DNA of 64,000 nt from Lachnospiraceae bacterium (GCA_017399445.1 JAFQCM010000089.1:1-64000), one strand, 5' to 3'; counted from the first letter of the stretch, positions 25,566-34,843 are shown. The notes: generated by a model from the sequence alone, not told the origin. Numbers and translations: made by a program.

Positions 25566-26327
25566 ATGGAGGCATACACAGGATTCGCAGAAGTATATGA
25601 TACTTTCATGGATAACATAGATTATAAAGAATGGAGCAATTATGTAATTTCCCTGCTAAAAGACTATGGAATTCAAGACGGTTTGGTTCTTGATTTAGGC
25701 TGTGGTACAGGAAACGTAACCGAATGTCTTGCAGAAGCCGGGTATGATATGACAGGAATTGATATGTCAGAAGACATGTTAAATATTGCCATGAAAAAAA
25801 GAGAACAATCCGGACATGACATTCTCTACCTGTGTCAGGAAATGCAGGAATTTGAACTATATGGCACAATAAGAGCAGTAGTAAGTATTTGCGATTGCAT
25901 TAATTATGTAACAGAAAAAGAAGATTTAAAAGAAACCTTTCGTCTGGTAAATAATTATTTGGATCCTAATGGAATTTTTATTTTTGATATGAATACTTCT
26001 TATAAATACAGAGAAATACTGGCAGATAATACTTTTGCAGAAACTAGAGAAGACAGTAGCTTTATCTGGGAAAATTATTATGATGAAGAAGAAAAAATCA
26101 ATGAATATGGACTTACTCTATTTATAGAAGATAAGAAAGATGGGAAATATGAGAGATATGAAGAATTTCATTATCAGAAAGCTTATGAAATAGAAGAAAT
26201 CATAGAACTGATTCAGGAATCCGGATTGGAATTTCTGGCGGTATATGATGCATTTACAAAGGAAAAACCAAAAGCAAACAGTGAGAGGGTATATTTTATA
26301 GCAAGGGAAAAAGGAAAGGCGGTATAG
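25566..26327 (+). CDS. Class I SAM-dependent methyltransferase
   Basis: A 253-residue cytoplasmic methyltransferase with a full SAM fold: 'YDTFMDNIDYKEWSNY' at the N-terminus, motif I 'VLDLGCGTGNVTECLA' (~43-58), acidic end of strand 2 'MTGIDMSEDML', and motif 'VVSICDCINYV' in the place of motif IV. The closest recalled relatives are YqeM/Cfa-like small-molecule or tRNA-modifying methyltransferases, but the substrate cannot be assigned. The gene follows a long structured leader, with AAAGGAGG 13 bases before ATG. hslO starts 1 base after its stop, so the two are translationally coupled. Confidence 0.85.
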   Translation: MEAYTGFAEVYDTFMDNIDYKEWSNYVISLLKDYGIQDGLVLDLGCGTGNVTECLAEAGYDMTGIDMSEDMLNIAMKKREQSGHDILYLCQEMQEFELYGTIRAVVSICDCINYVTEKEDLKETFRLVNNYLDPNGIFIFDMNTSYKYREILADNTFAETREDSSFIWENYYDEEEKINEYGLTLFIEDKKDGKYERYEEFHYQKAYEIEEIIELIQESGLEFLAVYDAFTKEKPKANSERVYFIAREKGKAV

Positions 26328-26328
26328 A

Positions 26329-27207
26329 ATGAAAGATTATATTGTAAGAGCAACGGCAGCAGACAATCAGATTAGAGCATTTGCAGCAACCACTCAGGAA
26401 ATGGTGGAATTTGCCAGAGGTGCACATAATACAAGCCCTGTGGCAACAGCGGCATTGGGAAGATTATTAACAGCAGGTGCCATGATGGGGGCAATGCAAA
26501 AAAATGAAACAGATGTATTAACCTTAAAAGTGAGAGGCGGTGGTCCTCTTGGTGGAATTACAGTAACAGCAGATGCTAAAGCCAATGTAAAAGGTTATGT
26601 GGATCATCCGGATGTAATTCTCCCACCAAATGCTCAGGGAAAATTAGATGTGGCTTCCGCAGTAGGTGTGGGAATGCTTCAGGTCATTAAAGATATGGGG
26701 TTAAAAGAGCCATATGTGGGACAGACTGTTTTACAGACCAGTGAAATTGCAGAAGATTTAACATATTATTTTGCCACCTCTGAGCAGGTGCCATCTTCGG
26801 TAGGCTTGGGAGTTTTAATGGAAAAGAATAACACAGTAAAGCGTGCTGGGGGATTTGTTATACAGTTAATGCCATTTACAGAAGATAGTGTTATTGATAA
26901 ATTAGAAGAAAATTTAAAAGATGTAACATCTGTTACAAATATGTTAGAAGAAGGAATGACACCAGAAGATATTCTGGAAAAATTGTTAGAGGGATTAAAT
27001 CCGGTGATAACAGAACGAATGGATACTACATTTACCTGTAATTGTTCTGATGAAAAAATCGAAAAGATGTTAATTAGTCTTGGAAAAGAAGAATTACAGT
27101 CTATGATAGATGATGGTGAAACTATTGAGGTAAACTGTCATTTCTGTAACAGCAAATATCATGTTCCAGTAGAAAAATTACAGAGCCTGTTGAAATTGGC
27201 TCTGTAA
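26329..27207 (+). CDS. hslO: Hsp33 redox-regulated chaperone
   Basis: Hsp33 is a cytosolic holdase activated when its zinc centre is oxidised. The 292-residue protein has the N-terminal fold ('DYIVRATAADNQIRAFAATT', 'GGGPLGGITVTAD'). A C-terminal redox switch has all four cysteines: C-N-C (in 'FTCNCSDEK') and C-x2-C (in 'VNCHFCNSKYHV'). It directly follows the methyltransferase gene. Its last codons lie in a hairpin that acts as terminator for the convergent gene. Confidence 0.95.
   Translation: MKDYIVRATAADNQIRAFAATTQEMVEFARGAHNTSPVATAALGRLLTAGAMMGAMQKNETDVLTLKVRGGGPLGGITVTADAKANVKGYVDHPDVILPPNAQGKLDVASAVGVGMLQVIKDMGLKEPYVGQTVLQTSEIAEDLTYYFATSEQVPSSVGLGVLMEKNNTVKRAGGFVIQLMPFTEDSVIDKLEENLKDVTSVTNMLEEGMTPEDILEKLLEGLNPVITERMDTTFTCNCSDEKIEKMLISLGKEELQSMIDDGETIEVNCHFCNSKYHVPVEKLQSLLKLAL
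27174..27205 (-). terminator. Terminator of the FMN-binding-like gene, inside the hslO 3' end
   Basis: ACAGAGCC pairs with GGCTCTGT around a 10-base loop. Read on the minus strand it is followed by AATTTTT. It lies within the last hslO codons. Confidence 0.65.
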
Positions 27208-27212
27208 CAAAG

Positions 27213-27692
27213 TTAATATATGATTTTGGGCACAGTGTCTGAAGCCTGGGAGGAATCCTGGGTTTCAGGCACTTTTGCCTTCTCTAACGCCTGTTCTATG
27301 GTGTTTAAAAGTAGCATGGAAGTATATCGGTTTTCTTCGGAGTATGTAATATTATCAAGAGACTGTGTTTCGTAAATCTGTGCAGCCAGTGTTTCTAAAG
27401 CCGGTTCCATCAAAGGGTACATGGTTTCCACGGATTCAGAGGTATTGGACATGCTGATGGAATTAATCTGATTAGCATCTACTACTATCTGAATGTCTAC
27501 AGTGTTTTCCCCTAACTGCATAGAGGAATGATACACGCCGGGAATGTAAGCATTTTTCTCTCCTGATTCTGTATTCTTAGGCCAGAACATAGATACAAGG
27601 AGTATGATTAAGACGATTCCTAGAACCGCAAAAAGGGCTGTATAGATGATTTCTTTTGTGTGAAGCACCACAATTTTTGTTTTACCACTCAT
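27213..27692 (-). CDS. Small membrane-anchored protein with degenerate FMN-bind-like domain
   Basis: A 159-residue protein with one N-terminal membrane anchor (~14-35) and an outside domain. The pattern 'YIPGVYHSSMQLGENTVDIQIVVDANQINSISM' (quoted in parts), then helices and 'NITYSEENRYTSMLLLNTIEQALEKA', follows the FMN_bind layout: G-x-Y, G-x-x-x-x-V-x-V, I-x-x-I, then the flavin site and an A-x-x-x-A-L helix. The flavinylation motif SGAT-x-T-S is replaced by 'SEENRYTS', so covalent FMN attachment is unlikely. GGAGGAAC precedes the start. It is monocistronic and convergent with hslO. Function unknown. Confidence 0.6.
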   Translation of the reverse strand: MSGKTKIVVLHTKEIIYTALFAVLGIVLIILLVSMFWPKNTESGEKNAYIPGVYHSSMQLGENTVDIQIVVDANQINSISMSNTSESVETMYPLMEPALETLAAQIYETQSLDNITYSEENRYTSMLLLNTIEQALEKAKVPETQDSSQASDTVPKIIY

Positions 27693-27757
27693 AAGTTCCT
27701 CCAGATGTTTTTTCTATATTTTATGCTGCCTTTGCAAAATTTATAACAGAAAACTCC

Positions 27758-27820
27758 TTGACAAGACAGAATATTTATTATAGTATATGATTGTATTAAG
27801 TGAGTGGTACAATAATACAA
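27758..27820 (+). promoter_or_regulatory. Promoter and candidate operator of the GntR-ABC operon
   Basis: TTGACA (27758-27763), 17 bases, TAGTAT (27781-27786). Downstream, TTGTATTA (27791-27798) and TAATACAA (27813-27820) form a perfect 8-base inverted repeat with a 14-base spacer. This spacing suits a YtrA-type GntR dimer and would block the start of transcription. Confidence 0.6.
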
Positions 27821-27851
27821 GTGAAGAAGAGATAAAGGAAGGAGAAAAGAT

Positions 27852-28223
27852 ATGGCATGGACATTAAATGCTGATAGACCCATTTATACCCAATTAGTGG
27901 AGAAGATACAAAAAGATATTGTATCTGGTATATATAAGGCAGGTGATAAAATTCCACCTGTAAGAGAGCTGGCAACAGAAGCAGCAGTAAATCCTAATAC
28001 GATGCAGAAAGCACTTGTAGAATTAGAACGCATGGGGCTTTTATATACACAAAGAACAAGTGGAAGATTTGTTACGGAGGACGGGGAAATGATTAATAAG
28101 TTAAAAAATGAGATGGCATCAGAGCAGATTAAAATTTTTTTAGAAAATATGAAACAGTTGGGATATGATACAGAAGAAACGATTTCCATTATTAAGGAAC
28201 TTGATAAGGAGGAAGAAGAATGA
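27852..28223 (+). CDS. GntR-family regulator, YtrA type
   Basis: A 123-residue repressor with a winged-helix GntR domain (~8-75: 'PIYTQLVEKIQKDIVSGIYKAGDKIPPVRELA', 'NPNTMQKALVELERMGLLYTQRTSGRFV', in parts). Only a short helical C-terminus follows, with no ligand-binding domain; this is the YtrA subfamily layout. YtrA members usually repress the ABC transporter operon they head and respond to wall-active compounds. The gene overlaps the ABC ATPase gene by 4 bases and has a strong promoter with an inverted repeat. GGAAGGAG lies upstream of ATG. Confidence 0.9.
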   Translation: MAWTLNADRPIYTQLVEKIQKDIVSGIYKAGDKIPPVRELATEAAVNPNTMQKALVELERMGLLYTQRTSGRFVTEDGEMINKLKNEMASEQIKIFLENMKQLGYDTEETISIIKELDKEEEE

Positions 28224-28918
28224 GCTGTCTGATTGAAACCAGGGGATTAAATAAAAAGTTTAAAAATAAGATGGCATTAGGCGATGTGAACCTTCAGCTG
28301 GAAAGAGGTCGGATCATAGGTTTGCTAGGACCAAATGGAAGTGGGAAAAGTACACTGATAAAAATTATAAATGGTCTTATGGTTCCTACTAGTGGTGAAG
28401 TGTTAATTAATGGGCAAAAGCCAGGAGTAGAAACAAAGAAAATTATTTCTTATCTTCCAGAAAGAACTTATTTGAATGAGTGGATGCGTGTTCGGGAACT
28501 TTTGGATTATTTTTGTGATTTCTATGAAGACTTTCGAAGAGACAGAGCAGAGGTAATGCTGAAGAATTTAAATATCAGCATGGATGATAAGTTAAAAACC
28601 ATGTCCAAAGGAACCAAAGAAAAGGTTCAGCTAATTCTTGTAATGAGCAGAGAGGCCCAACTTTATATTTTAGATGAGCCAATTGGAGGGGTAGATCCGG
28701 CGGCAAGAGATTATATTTTAAAAACAATTATTGGAAATTATAATGAAAATGCAACTGTACTGTTATCTACCCATTTGATTTCTGATATAGAAAACATTTT
28801 AGATGAAGTTATCTTTTTACAATATGGTCAGATACGTTTTCATGCTTCTGTAGATGATATTCGAATGAAAGAAGGAAAGAGTATTGACCAGTTATTTAGG
28901 GAGGTATACCGATGTTAG
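28220..28918 (+). CDS. ABC transporter ATP-binding protein
   Basis: A 232-residue ATPase of the YtrB/BcrA-like exporter group. Walker A is GPNGSGKS (~36-43), the Q-loop region is degenerate ('SYLPERTYL'), Walker B is 'LYILDEP', the D-loop is 'GGVDPAAR' and the switch His is in 'LLSTHLI'. The ABC signature reads 'MSKGTKEKVQL' instead of LSGGQ, common in this group. It couples ATP hydrolysis to the permease encoded next, with a 7-base overlap. The role is inferred as peptide or antibiotic export or wall stress, from the YtrA regulator only. Confidence 0.9.
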   Translation: MSCLIETRGLNKKFKNKMALGDVNLQLERGRIIGLLGPNGSGKSTLIKIINGLMVPTSGEVLINGQKPGVETKKIISYLPERTYLNEWMRVRELLDYFCDFYEDFRRDRAEVMLKNLNISMDDKLKTMSKGTKEKVQLILVMSREAQLYILDEPIGGVDPAARDYILKTIIGNYNENATVLLSTHLISDIENILDEVIFLQYGQIRFHASVDDIRMKEGKSIDQLFREVYRC

Positions 28919-29706
28919 GGAAATTAGTAAAACATGAATGGAAAGCAATTACAAAACCACTGGCAATCATGCATATTGCATTAATTTTAATGGCAATCAT
29001 AGGTAAGGTTTTGTTGAATATTGAAGTTTTAAAGAAAGCAGATTATGTATGGGGCGCTCTTTTAATGTTATATATTTTGGCAGTGATTACTTTGGAAATT
29101 GGTACTCAAATTTATCTGGCAGTAAGATTTTATAAAAATATGTATACAGATGAAGGGTATTTATCATTTACCTTGCCGGTAAAATCATGGGAGCATATTT
29201 TATCAAAAACTTTCATATCTGCTGTGTGGACTTTAATAGATATAGCTGTGGTAATTTTGTCTATTTTAATTTTAGTAATGTATAAAGGAATGGGAACAGA
29301 ATTTATTGAGGGATTTCTTGGTGTATTAACAGAACTTTCAGAAGCAGGAATTAGTGTAGTATGGTTTATGATAAGACTGATCATTAATGGAGTCTTATAT
29401 TTAATAGCATTACCTTTAACATATTATTTTTCAATTTCTATAGGACAGTTATTCAATAGTCATAAAATGCTTGCTTCTGTTATAACTTACTTTATTACCA
29501 TTAATGTGATTCAGGTGATTGGCACAGTGGTAAGTACCATAATGATGGTGAACACCACTTATGCAGATGATGTAATTACTGATTCTGGTATGAAGGGATT
29601 TTATAATGGTATACTAGATATGGGGATGATTGGAAACCTGATTACCTGTGTGGGATTCTGGCTGGTTGTAAATTATATTATGAATAAACGATTGAATTTA
29701 GAGTAA
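28912..29706 (+). CDS. ABC transporter permease
   Basis: A 264-residue membrane protein with about six hydrophobic segments (~20-40, ~50-75, ~103-128, ~145-175, ~185-205, ~235-255). It is the ABC-2-like permease of the preceding ATPase. 'LVKHEWKAITKP' at the N-terminus and 'YTDEGYLSFTLPVKSWEHILSK' are typical of clostridial permeases of this type. GGGAGGT precedes the start. No second permease gene follows, so the transporter is probably a homodimer in the membrane. The substrate is unknown. Confidence 0.85.
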   Translation: MLGKLVKHEWKAITKPLAIMHIALILMAIIGKVLLNIEVLKKADYVWGALLMLYILAVITLEIGTQIYLAVRFYKNMYTDEGYLSFTLPVKSWEHILSKTFISAVWTLIDIAVVILSILILVMYKGMGTEFIEGFLGVLTELSEAGISVVWFMIRLIINGVLYLIALPLTYYFSISIGQLFNSHKMLASVITYFITINVIQVIGTVVSTIMMVNTTYADDVITDSGMKGFYNGILDMGMIGNLITCVGFWLVVNYIMNKRLNLE

Positions 29707-29715
29707 TTCAGCAAT

Positions 29716-29733
29716 TGACAAATCAGTTTGTCA
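29716..29733. repeat. Short perfect inverted repeat after the ABC operon
   Basis: TGACAAA-TCAG-TTTGTCA. There is no T-run directly after, so it is not a terminator by itself. It may strengthen the terminator 20 bases later or bind a protein. Confidence 0.35.
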
Positions 29734-29752
29734 CTGCTAAAATAAAAAAGGT

Positions 29753-29793
29753 GGACAGAGAGGTTCAGATAACGGACTTACTCTGTCCTTTTT
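29753..29793 (+). terminator. Terminator of the GntR-ABC operon
   Basis: GGACAGAG (29753-29760) pairs with CTCTGTCC (29781-29788), followed by TTTTT. The 20-base loop contains further G-U-rich pairing. Confidence 0.65.
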
Positions 29794-29817
29794 GCGTTTG
29801 GTATATGTTTCCTGTAA

Positions 29818-29846
29818 TTGACAGAAACATAGTAAGTTGGTATGAT
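29818..29846 (+). promoter_or_regulatory. Promoter of glnA
   Basis: Perfect -35 TTGACA (29818-29823), 17 bases, TATGAT (29841-29846). The expected start is near 29853. Confidence 0.7.
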
Positions 29847-29857
29847 ATAAAATGGCG

Positions 29858-29895
29858 TTTTGGACAGAAAGTTTTCCAAACCACCCATTGGAAAA
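29858..29895 (+). promoter_or_regulatory. glnA leader with mutually exclusive hairpins next to the ribosome binding site
   Basis: Segment B (TTTTCCAA-A, 29872-29880) can pair with upstream A (TTTGGA, 29859-29864) using its 3' TCCAAA. Alternatively it can pair with downstream C (TTGGAAAA, 29888-29895) in a perfect 8-pair stem that ends at the GGAGA Shine-Dalgarno (29896-29900). The A-B and B-C pairings exclude each other, as in a translation switch. Confidence 0.4.
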
Positions 29896-29907
29896 GGAGA
29901 GAAAAGA

Positions 29908-31239
29908 ATGAGTAATTACACCAAGGAAGATGTGATAAGACTTGTGGAAGATGAAGATGTGGAATTTATACGACTGCAGTTTACCGACATGTTTGGAACA
30001 ATGAAAAATGTGGCAATTACTTCAAGTCAGTTAGAAAAAGCATTAGATAATAAGTGTATGTTTGATGGGGCATCCATTGAAGGATTTGCAAGAATCGAAG
30101 AAAGTGATATGTATCTGTATCCGGAACTTGATACTTTTGCTGTTTTTCCATGGCGGCCACAGCAGGGTAAGGTAGCACGTCTGATTTGTGATGTATACCG
30201 TCCAGATGGCACTCCTTTTGAAGGGGATCCAAGATATGTATTAAAGAAAGAAATTGCCAAGGCAAGGGAAATGGGATATGATTTTAATGTTGGTCCGGAA
30301 TGTGAATTTTTCTTATTCCATACAGATGATAATTCCCAGCCAACTACCATTACTCATGAAAAAGCAGGCTATTTTGATTTAGGACCTGTAGACTATGGTG
30401 AAAATGCCAGAAGAGATATGGTACTTACTTTAGAAGATATGGGATTTGAAATCGAAGCTTCTCACCATGAGGCAGCACCGGCACAGCATGAAATTGATTT
30501 TAAATATGATGAAGCAATGGCAACAGCAGATAACATTATGACTTTTAAGCTGGCTGTAAAAACAATTTCAAAACGTCATGGCTTACATGCTACCTTTATG
30601 CCAAAGCCAAAAACTGGCGTGAATGGTTCAGGAATGCATGTAAATATGTCTTTATTTCAAGATGGAAAAAATGTTTTCTGGAATGAAGAAGATAAGAATG
30701 GGTTAAGTAAGGAAGCTTATTATTTTATTGGTGGACTTATGAAGCATATTAAGGCAATTACTGCAATTGCAAACCCTATTGTAAATTCTTATAAAAGACT
30801 GATTCCTGGATATGAGGCACCGGTTCATATTGCCTGGTCTGCAAAGAACAGAAGTCCGTTAATCCGAATTCCGGCAGTAAAAGGCGAGGATACCAGAATC
30901 GAACTTAGAAGTCCAGATCCATCCTGTAATCCTTATTTAACCCTTGCAGTATGTTTAGCAGCGGGATTGGAAGGAATCCAAAAGAAAATAGAACCACCAG
31001 CAAGTGTAGATAAAAATATTTTCGATATGACAGAAGATGAGAAAAAGGCAGAAAGTATTGAAGCACTTCCTGCAACACTGTTAGAAGCAGTAAAAGCATT
31101 AGAGGAAGATGACTTTATCAAAGAGGTACTAGGAAGCCATATATTACAAAAGTATATAGAGAGCAAGAAACTTGAGTGGGAAGAATATATAAGTCAGATA
31201 ACAGCCTGGGAAATAGATACATATCTCTATCGCATTTAG
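29908..31239 (+). CDS. glnA: Glutamine synthetase type I (GSI-alpha)
   Basis: GlnA makes glutamine from glutamate, ammonia and ATP, the main nitrogen entry point. The 443 residues fit the Bacillus/Clostridium GSI-alpha type. Motifs: 'DGASIEGF' in the beta-grasp domain, '[11 protein letters not shown]', '[13 protein letters not shown]', '[16 protein letters not shown]' and '[25 protein letters not shown]' (in parts). The adenylylation Tyr region of enteric GS is absent, as expected; control is by feedback and transcription. AAGGAG precedes ATG 29908; an upstream in-frame ATG at 29860 lies in the leader. An ANTAR regulator follows within 50 bases. Confidence 0.97.
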   Translation: MSNYTKEDVIRLVEDEDVEFIRLQFTDMFGTMKNVAITSSQLEKALDNKCMFDGASIEGFARIEESDMYLYPELDTFAVFPWRPQQGKVARLICDVYRPDGTPFEGDPRYVLKKEIAKAREMGYDFNVGPECEFFLFHTDDNSQPTTITHEKAGYFDLGPVDYGENARRDMVLTLEDMGFEIEASHHEAAPAQHEIDFKYDEAMATADNIMTFKLAVKTISKRHGLHATFMPKPKTGVNGSGMHVNMSLFQDGKNVFWNEEDKNGLSKEAYYFIGGLMKHIKAITAIANPIVNSYKRLIPGYEAPVHIAWSAKNRSPLIRIPAVKGEDTRIELRSPDPSCNPYLTLAVCLAAGLEGIQKKIEPPASVDKNIFDMTEDEKKAESIEALPATLLEAVKALEEDDFIKEVLGSHILQKYIESKKLEWEEYISQITAWEIDTYLYRI

Positions 31240-31289
31240 TATTTTACAGAAGAAAAACTGGAAAATACATGTTGTGAGGAGGTGTGAAG

Positions 31290-31838
31290 TTGACTAGCGT
31301 AATTGTAGTATTTCCAAAAATTGAAGATGCAAAGAATATAAAAAATGTACTTACAAGAAGTGGTTTTCATGTGGTTCTGGCATGCACTACAGGTGCTCAG
31401 GCATTGCATCAAATTGATAATTTGGATGAGGGAGTTGTGGTATGCGGTTATAAAATGGCTGATATGATTTACACAGAATTAAGGGATTATATGCCGGCAC
31501 AATTTGAAATGCTGTTAGTTGCTTCGCAAAACCTATGGAGTGAATGTTCCAATAATAATCTTGTATGTCTTGCCATGCCTATTAAGGTTCATGAACTTGT
31601 AAATACATTAGAAATGATGGTTCAGACTCTAGAAAGAAAGAAGAGAAAGGCAAAACAGAAGGGAAAAACAAGGTCACCGGAAGAAAAGGCGCTTATTAAA
31701 GAAGCAAAACGTCTTTTAATGGAACGTAACAATATGACGGAGGAAGAAGCCCATCGATATATACAAAAGTGCAGTATGGATAGCGGTACCAATATGGTAG
31801 AAACAGCACAAATGATTTTAAGTATGATGAATGCCTAA
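31290..31838 (+). CDS. ANTAR-domain response regulator (RNA-binding antiterminator)
   Basis: A 182-residue protein with an N-terminal receiver-like domain (~1-110) and a C-terminal ANTAR domain (~125-182: '[38 protein letters not shown]', in parts). ANTAR proteins bind paired hairpins in mRNA leaders and prevent termination, often of nitrogen genes. The receiver lacks the normal phospho-Asp context ('[11 protein letters not shown]' in its place), so it may be controlled without phosphorylation. TTG 31290 is 7 bases after AGGAGG; the GTG at 31284 is too close. It follows glnA and is likely co-transcribed with it. No clear ANTAR hairpin pair was found. Confidence 0.85.
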   Translation: MTSVIVVFPKIEDAKNIKNVLTRSGFHVVLACTTGAQALHQIDNLDEGVVVCGYKMADMIYTELRDYMPAQFEMLLVASQNLWSECSNNNLVCLAMPIKVHELVNTLEMMVQTLERKKRKAKQKGKTRSPEEKALIKEAKRLLMERNNMTEEEAHRYIQKCSMDSGTNMVETAQMILSMMNA

Positions 31839-31863
31839 AGAGAAAGGCAGAAGGGAGCAATAT

Positions 31864-32697
31864 ATGAAATTTACAAAAATGCATGGATTAGGAAATGATT
31901 ATGTTTATGTGAATGGATTTGAAGAAAAACTGGAAAATCCAGCAGAAATATCAAAGAAAGTAAGTGACAGACATTTTGGAATCGGTTCTGATGGGTTGAT
32001 TTTAATAAATCCGTCCAAATGTGCAGATTTTGAAATGGAAATGTACAATAGCGATGGTTCCAGAGCAGAAATGTGTGGAAATGGTATTCGATGTGTAGCA
32101 AAGTATGTATATGATTTTGGACTGACAGATAAAACCGAAATCAGTGTAGAAACTTTGGCAGGTATTAAATATTTATCATTAAAAGTAGTAGATGGAAAAG
32201 TAAGTGAAGTAACAGTAGATATGGGAAAACCAGAATTAATTGCAAAAAATATTCCGGTAATTTCTGAAAATGAAAAAGTAATTAGTGAAGATATTGAGGT
32301 AGCAGGTAAAACTTACCAGATGACTGCTGTATCTATGGGAAATCCTCATGCAATCGTATTTTATGATGGCATTGCCAACATGGAAATTGAAAAGATTGGA
32401 CCAGAATTTGAACAGCATGAACGTTTTCCAAAGCGTACGAATACTGAGTTTGTAGAAGTGATAGACAGAAAAACAGCGGCTATGCGAGTATGGGAGCGTG
32501 GTTCAGGAGAAACTCTTGCCTGTGGAACAGGAGCCTGTGCAGTTGCAGTAGCTTGTGTATTGAATGGATTTACAGAGGAAGAAGTAAAAGTTAAATTATT
32601 AGGTGGAGACTTACTTATCCGCTGGGATAAGGAAGCGGACAAAGTTTATATGACCGGTCCGGCAACTACTGTATTTAGTGGAGAAATTGAATTATAA
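31864..32697 (+). CDS. dapF: Diaminopimelate epimerase
   Basis: DapF converts LL- to meso-diaminopimelate for lysine and peptidoglycan. The 277-residue protein has both catalytic cysteines: C71 in '[11 protein letters not shown]' and C220 in '[11 protein letters not shown]'. It also has '[12 protein letters not shown]' at the N-terminus and the 'GSDGLILI' motif. ATG 31864 follows a GAAGGGAG site; an in-frame ATG at 31831 has none. It precedes dapL by 27 bases, and together they form the last steps of the DapL branch. Confidence 0.96.
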   Translation: MKFTKMHGLGNDYVYVNGFEEKLENPAEISKKVSDRHFGIGSDGLILINPSKCADFEMEMYNSDGSRAEMCGNGIRCVAKYVYDFGLTDKTEISVETLAGIKYLSLKVVDGKVSEVTVDMGKPELIAKNIPVISENEKVISEDIEVAGKTYQMTAVSMGNPHAIVFYDGIANMEIEKIGPEFEQHERFPKRTNTEFVEVIDRKTAAMRVWERGSGETLACGTGACAVAVACVLNGFTEEEVKVKLLGGDLLIRWDKEADKVYMTGPATTVFSGEIEL

Positions 32698-32724
32698 AAT
32701 AAGCAAATTTCAGGAGGAATAGAA

Positions 32725-33939
32725 ATGGCAAAAGTAAATGGAAATTATCTCAAATTACCAGGAAGTTATCTTTTTTCTACAATTGGAAAGAAAGTAGCAG
32801 CATTTCAGGCAGCAAATCCGGACAGACAGATTATTCGATTAGGAATTGGTGATGTAACACAGCCATTAGCACCGGCAATTATTGATGCAATGCATTCTGC
32901 AGTAGATGAAATGGGAAACGCAGCAACTTTTAGAGGGTATGCACCGGATTTAGGATATGAATTCTTAAGAAATGCCATTGTAGAAGGTGATTATAAATCC
33001 AGAGGATGTCAGATTGAAGCAGATGAAATTTTTGTATCTGATGGAGCAAAATGTGATTCTTCTAATATTCAGGAAATCTTCAGTCTGGATAATAAAATTG
33101 CAGTATGCGATCCTGTATATCCGGTATATGTAGATTCTAATGTAATGGCAGGAAGAACAGGTACTTATAATGCAGAAACAGAAACCTGGAGTGATGTAAT
33201 TTACATGCCATGTCTTGCAGATAATAATTTTGCACCAGAACTTCCAAAGGAAACGCCAGATTTAATTTACCTTTGCTTCCCAAATAATCCAACAGGTGCA
33301 ACCATTACCAAAGCACAGCTTCAGGAGTGGGTGGATTATGCTAATAAAATAGGAGCAGTGATTATTTATGATGCTGCTTATGAAGCTTATATTTCAGAGT
33401 CTGATGTGCCACACAGTATTTATGAATGTGAAGGTGCAAGAACTTGTGCCATTGAATTAAAGAGTTTTTCTAAAAACGCCGGATTTACTGGAGTTCGTTT
33501 GGGATATACTGTTGTTCCAAAAGAACTAAAATGCGATGGTACAGCGCTGAATCCATTATGGGCACGACGTCATGGAACAAAATATAATGGTGCTCCATAT
33601 ATTATACAGCGTGCCGGAGAAGCTGTTTATTCTGAGGCAGGTAAGGCACAGTTAAAAGAACAGGTTGCTTATTATATGAACAACGCAAAAACAATTTATG
33701 AAGGATTAAAAGGAGCCGGATATACAGTATCTGGTGGTGTAAATGCTCCATATATCTGGTTAAAGACACCAGATAAGATGACTTCATGGGAATTCTTTGA
33801 TTTCTTATTAGAAAAGGCAAATGTAGTAGGTACTCCCGGTTCTGGTTTTGGACCAAGTGGAGAAGGATATTTCCGTCTTACAGCATTTGGAACTTATGAA
33901 AATACATTAGCAGCAATTGAAAGAATCAAAGCTTTATAA
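32725..33939 (+). CDS. dapL: LL-diaminopimelate aminotransferase
   Basis: DapL turns tetrahydrodipicolinate directly into LL-DAP using glutamate, bypassing succinylase or acetylase steps. The 404-residue PLP enzyme begins '[22 protein letters not shown]'. It has '[11 protein letters not shown]', '[13 protein letters not shown]', '[11 protein letters not shown]' and the PLP lysine in '[18 protein letters not shown]'. The length and N-terminus are characteristic. AGGAGG precedes the start, and a terminator follows at 33964. Together with dapF it indicates meso-DAP or lysine made by the aminotransferase route. Confidence 0.96.
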   Translation: MAKVNGNYLKLPGSYLFSTIGKKVAAFQAANPDRQIIRLGIGDVTQPLAPAIIDAMHSAVDEMGNAATFRGYAPDLGYEFLRNAIVEGDYKSRGCQIEADEIFVSDGAKCDSSNIQEIFSLDNKIAVCDPVYPVYVDSNVMAGRTGTYNAETETWSDVIYMPCLADNNFAPELPKETPDLIYLCFPNNPTGATITKAQLQEWVDYANKIGAVIIYDAAYEAYISESDVPHSIYECEGARTCAIELKSFSKNAGFTGVRLGYTVVPKELKCDGTALNPLWARRHGTKYNGAPYIIQRAGEAVYSEAGKAQLKEQVAYYMNNAKTIYEGLKGAGYTVSGGVNAPYIWLKTPDKMTSWEFFDFLLEKANVVGTPGSGFGPSGEGYFRLTAFGTYENTLAAIERIKAL

Positions 33940-33963
33940 GTTGAAAGTGTGTGGATAGAAAGG

Positions 33964-33986
33964 AGGCAGTCTTAGGACTGCCTTTT
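33964..33986 (+). terminator. Terminator of dapF-dapL
   Basis: AGGCAGTC-TTAG-GACTGCCT followed by TTT. Confidence 0.8.
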
Positions 33987-34044
33987 AAAAGTTACAAAAA
34001 TATTACAAAAAACTTGGAAAAAACCACGAAAATAATATTTGATA

Positions 34045-34073
34045 TTGTAATATTTGTAGAAAAAATGTATTAT
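34045..34073 (+). promoter_or_regulatory. Promoter of the GT2/DUF2298 operon
   Basis: TTGTAA (34045-34050), 17 bases, TATTAT (34068-34073), 46 bases before the start codon. Confidence 0.5.
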
Positions 34074-34118
34074 ATAAAAGGCAGTAATGACTATTATACA
34101 ACATAAAGGGGAAAAAAC

Positions 34119-34829
34119 ATGGATAAACTGTATATTGTTATTCCGGCTTATAACGAAGAAGAAAACATTGAGGCTGTAATTAATGACTGGTATCCCGTAG
34201 TGGAAAAAGTAGGCGGTGAAAGCAGATTAGTTATCATCAATGACGGAAGCAAGGATAACACATATGAAATTATGATGAAAATAAAAGAGGAAAAAGGACT
34301 GACCATGTTCCAGCCTATGACAAAGGAAAATGGAGGCCATGGTGCAACCATTCTTTTTGGTTACCATTATGCTATAGAGCAGGGCGCAGATTATATTTTT
34401 CAGACAGATTCGGATGGACAAACTTTACCAGAAGAATTCTGGCAGTTTTGGGAAGAGAGAGAACAGTATGATATGCTGATTGGTCACAGATCTAAGAGAG
34501 AGGATGGTTCTTCCAGAGTATTTGTGACGAAAACTCTTAAATTTGTCATTAAATTTTGTTTTGGAGTAACCGTAACGGATGCCAATACACCGTTTCGTGT
34601 TATGAAAGTAAGTACATTGAAAGAGTATATTGGATTAATTCCAAAGGATTATAACTTGTCCAATGTAATTATTTCTGTTATTTATGCCAAGAAAAACTTA
34701 AAGGTAAAATACATACCAATTACATTCAGACAGCGACAGGGCGGCGTGAATTCTATCAATATAAGAAAAATTTGCGCTATTGGCAAACAGGCAATAAAAG
34801 ATTTTAAAGTGATTGGGAAAACAATATAA
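34119..34829 (+). CDS. Glycosyltransferase family 2 (polyprenyl-phosphate sugar transferase-like)
   Basis: A 236-residue soluble GT2 domain resembling dolichyl/polyprenyl-phosphate mannosyl- or glucosyltransferases (DPM1/ArnC type). It has 'YIVIPAYNEEENIEAVI' at the start, 'VIINDGSKDNTYEI', 'ENGGHGATILFGYHYAIEQGADYIFQTDSDGQ' (in parts; the D-S-D is the metal site), and 'RQRQGGVNSIN' near the end. It has no membrane helices of its own. The next gene encodes a large membrane protein of a GT-C-like type, so this enzyme may make its lipid-linked sugar donor. Confidence 0.85.
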   Translation: MDKLYIVIPAYNEEENIEAVINDWYPVVEKVGGESRLVIINDGSKDNTYEIMMKIKEEKGLTMFQPMTKENGGHGATILFGYHYAIEQGADYIFQTDSDGQTLPEEFWQFWEEREQYDMLIGHRSKREDGSSRVFVTKTLKFVIKFCFGVTVTDANTPFRVMKVSTLKEYIGLIPKDYNLSNVIISVIYAKKNLKVKYIPITFRQRQGGVNSINIRKICAIGKQAIKDFKVIGKTI

Positions 34830-34843
34830 TTTAAGGTGGTATT

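Noticed and set aside
29716..29793. ANTAR-target double hairpin
   Set aside because: The two hairpins lie before the glnA promoter, and the loops are not hexamers with A1 and G4. The second has a T-run and reads as a terminator.
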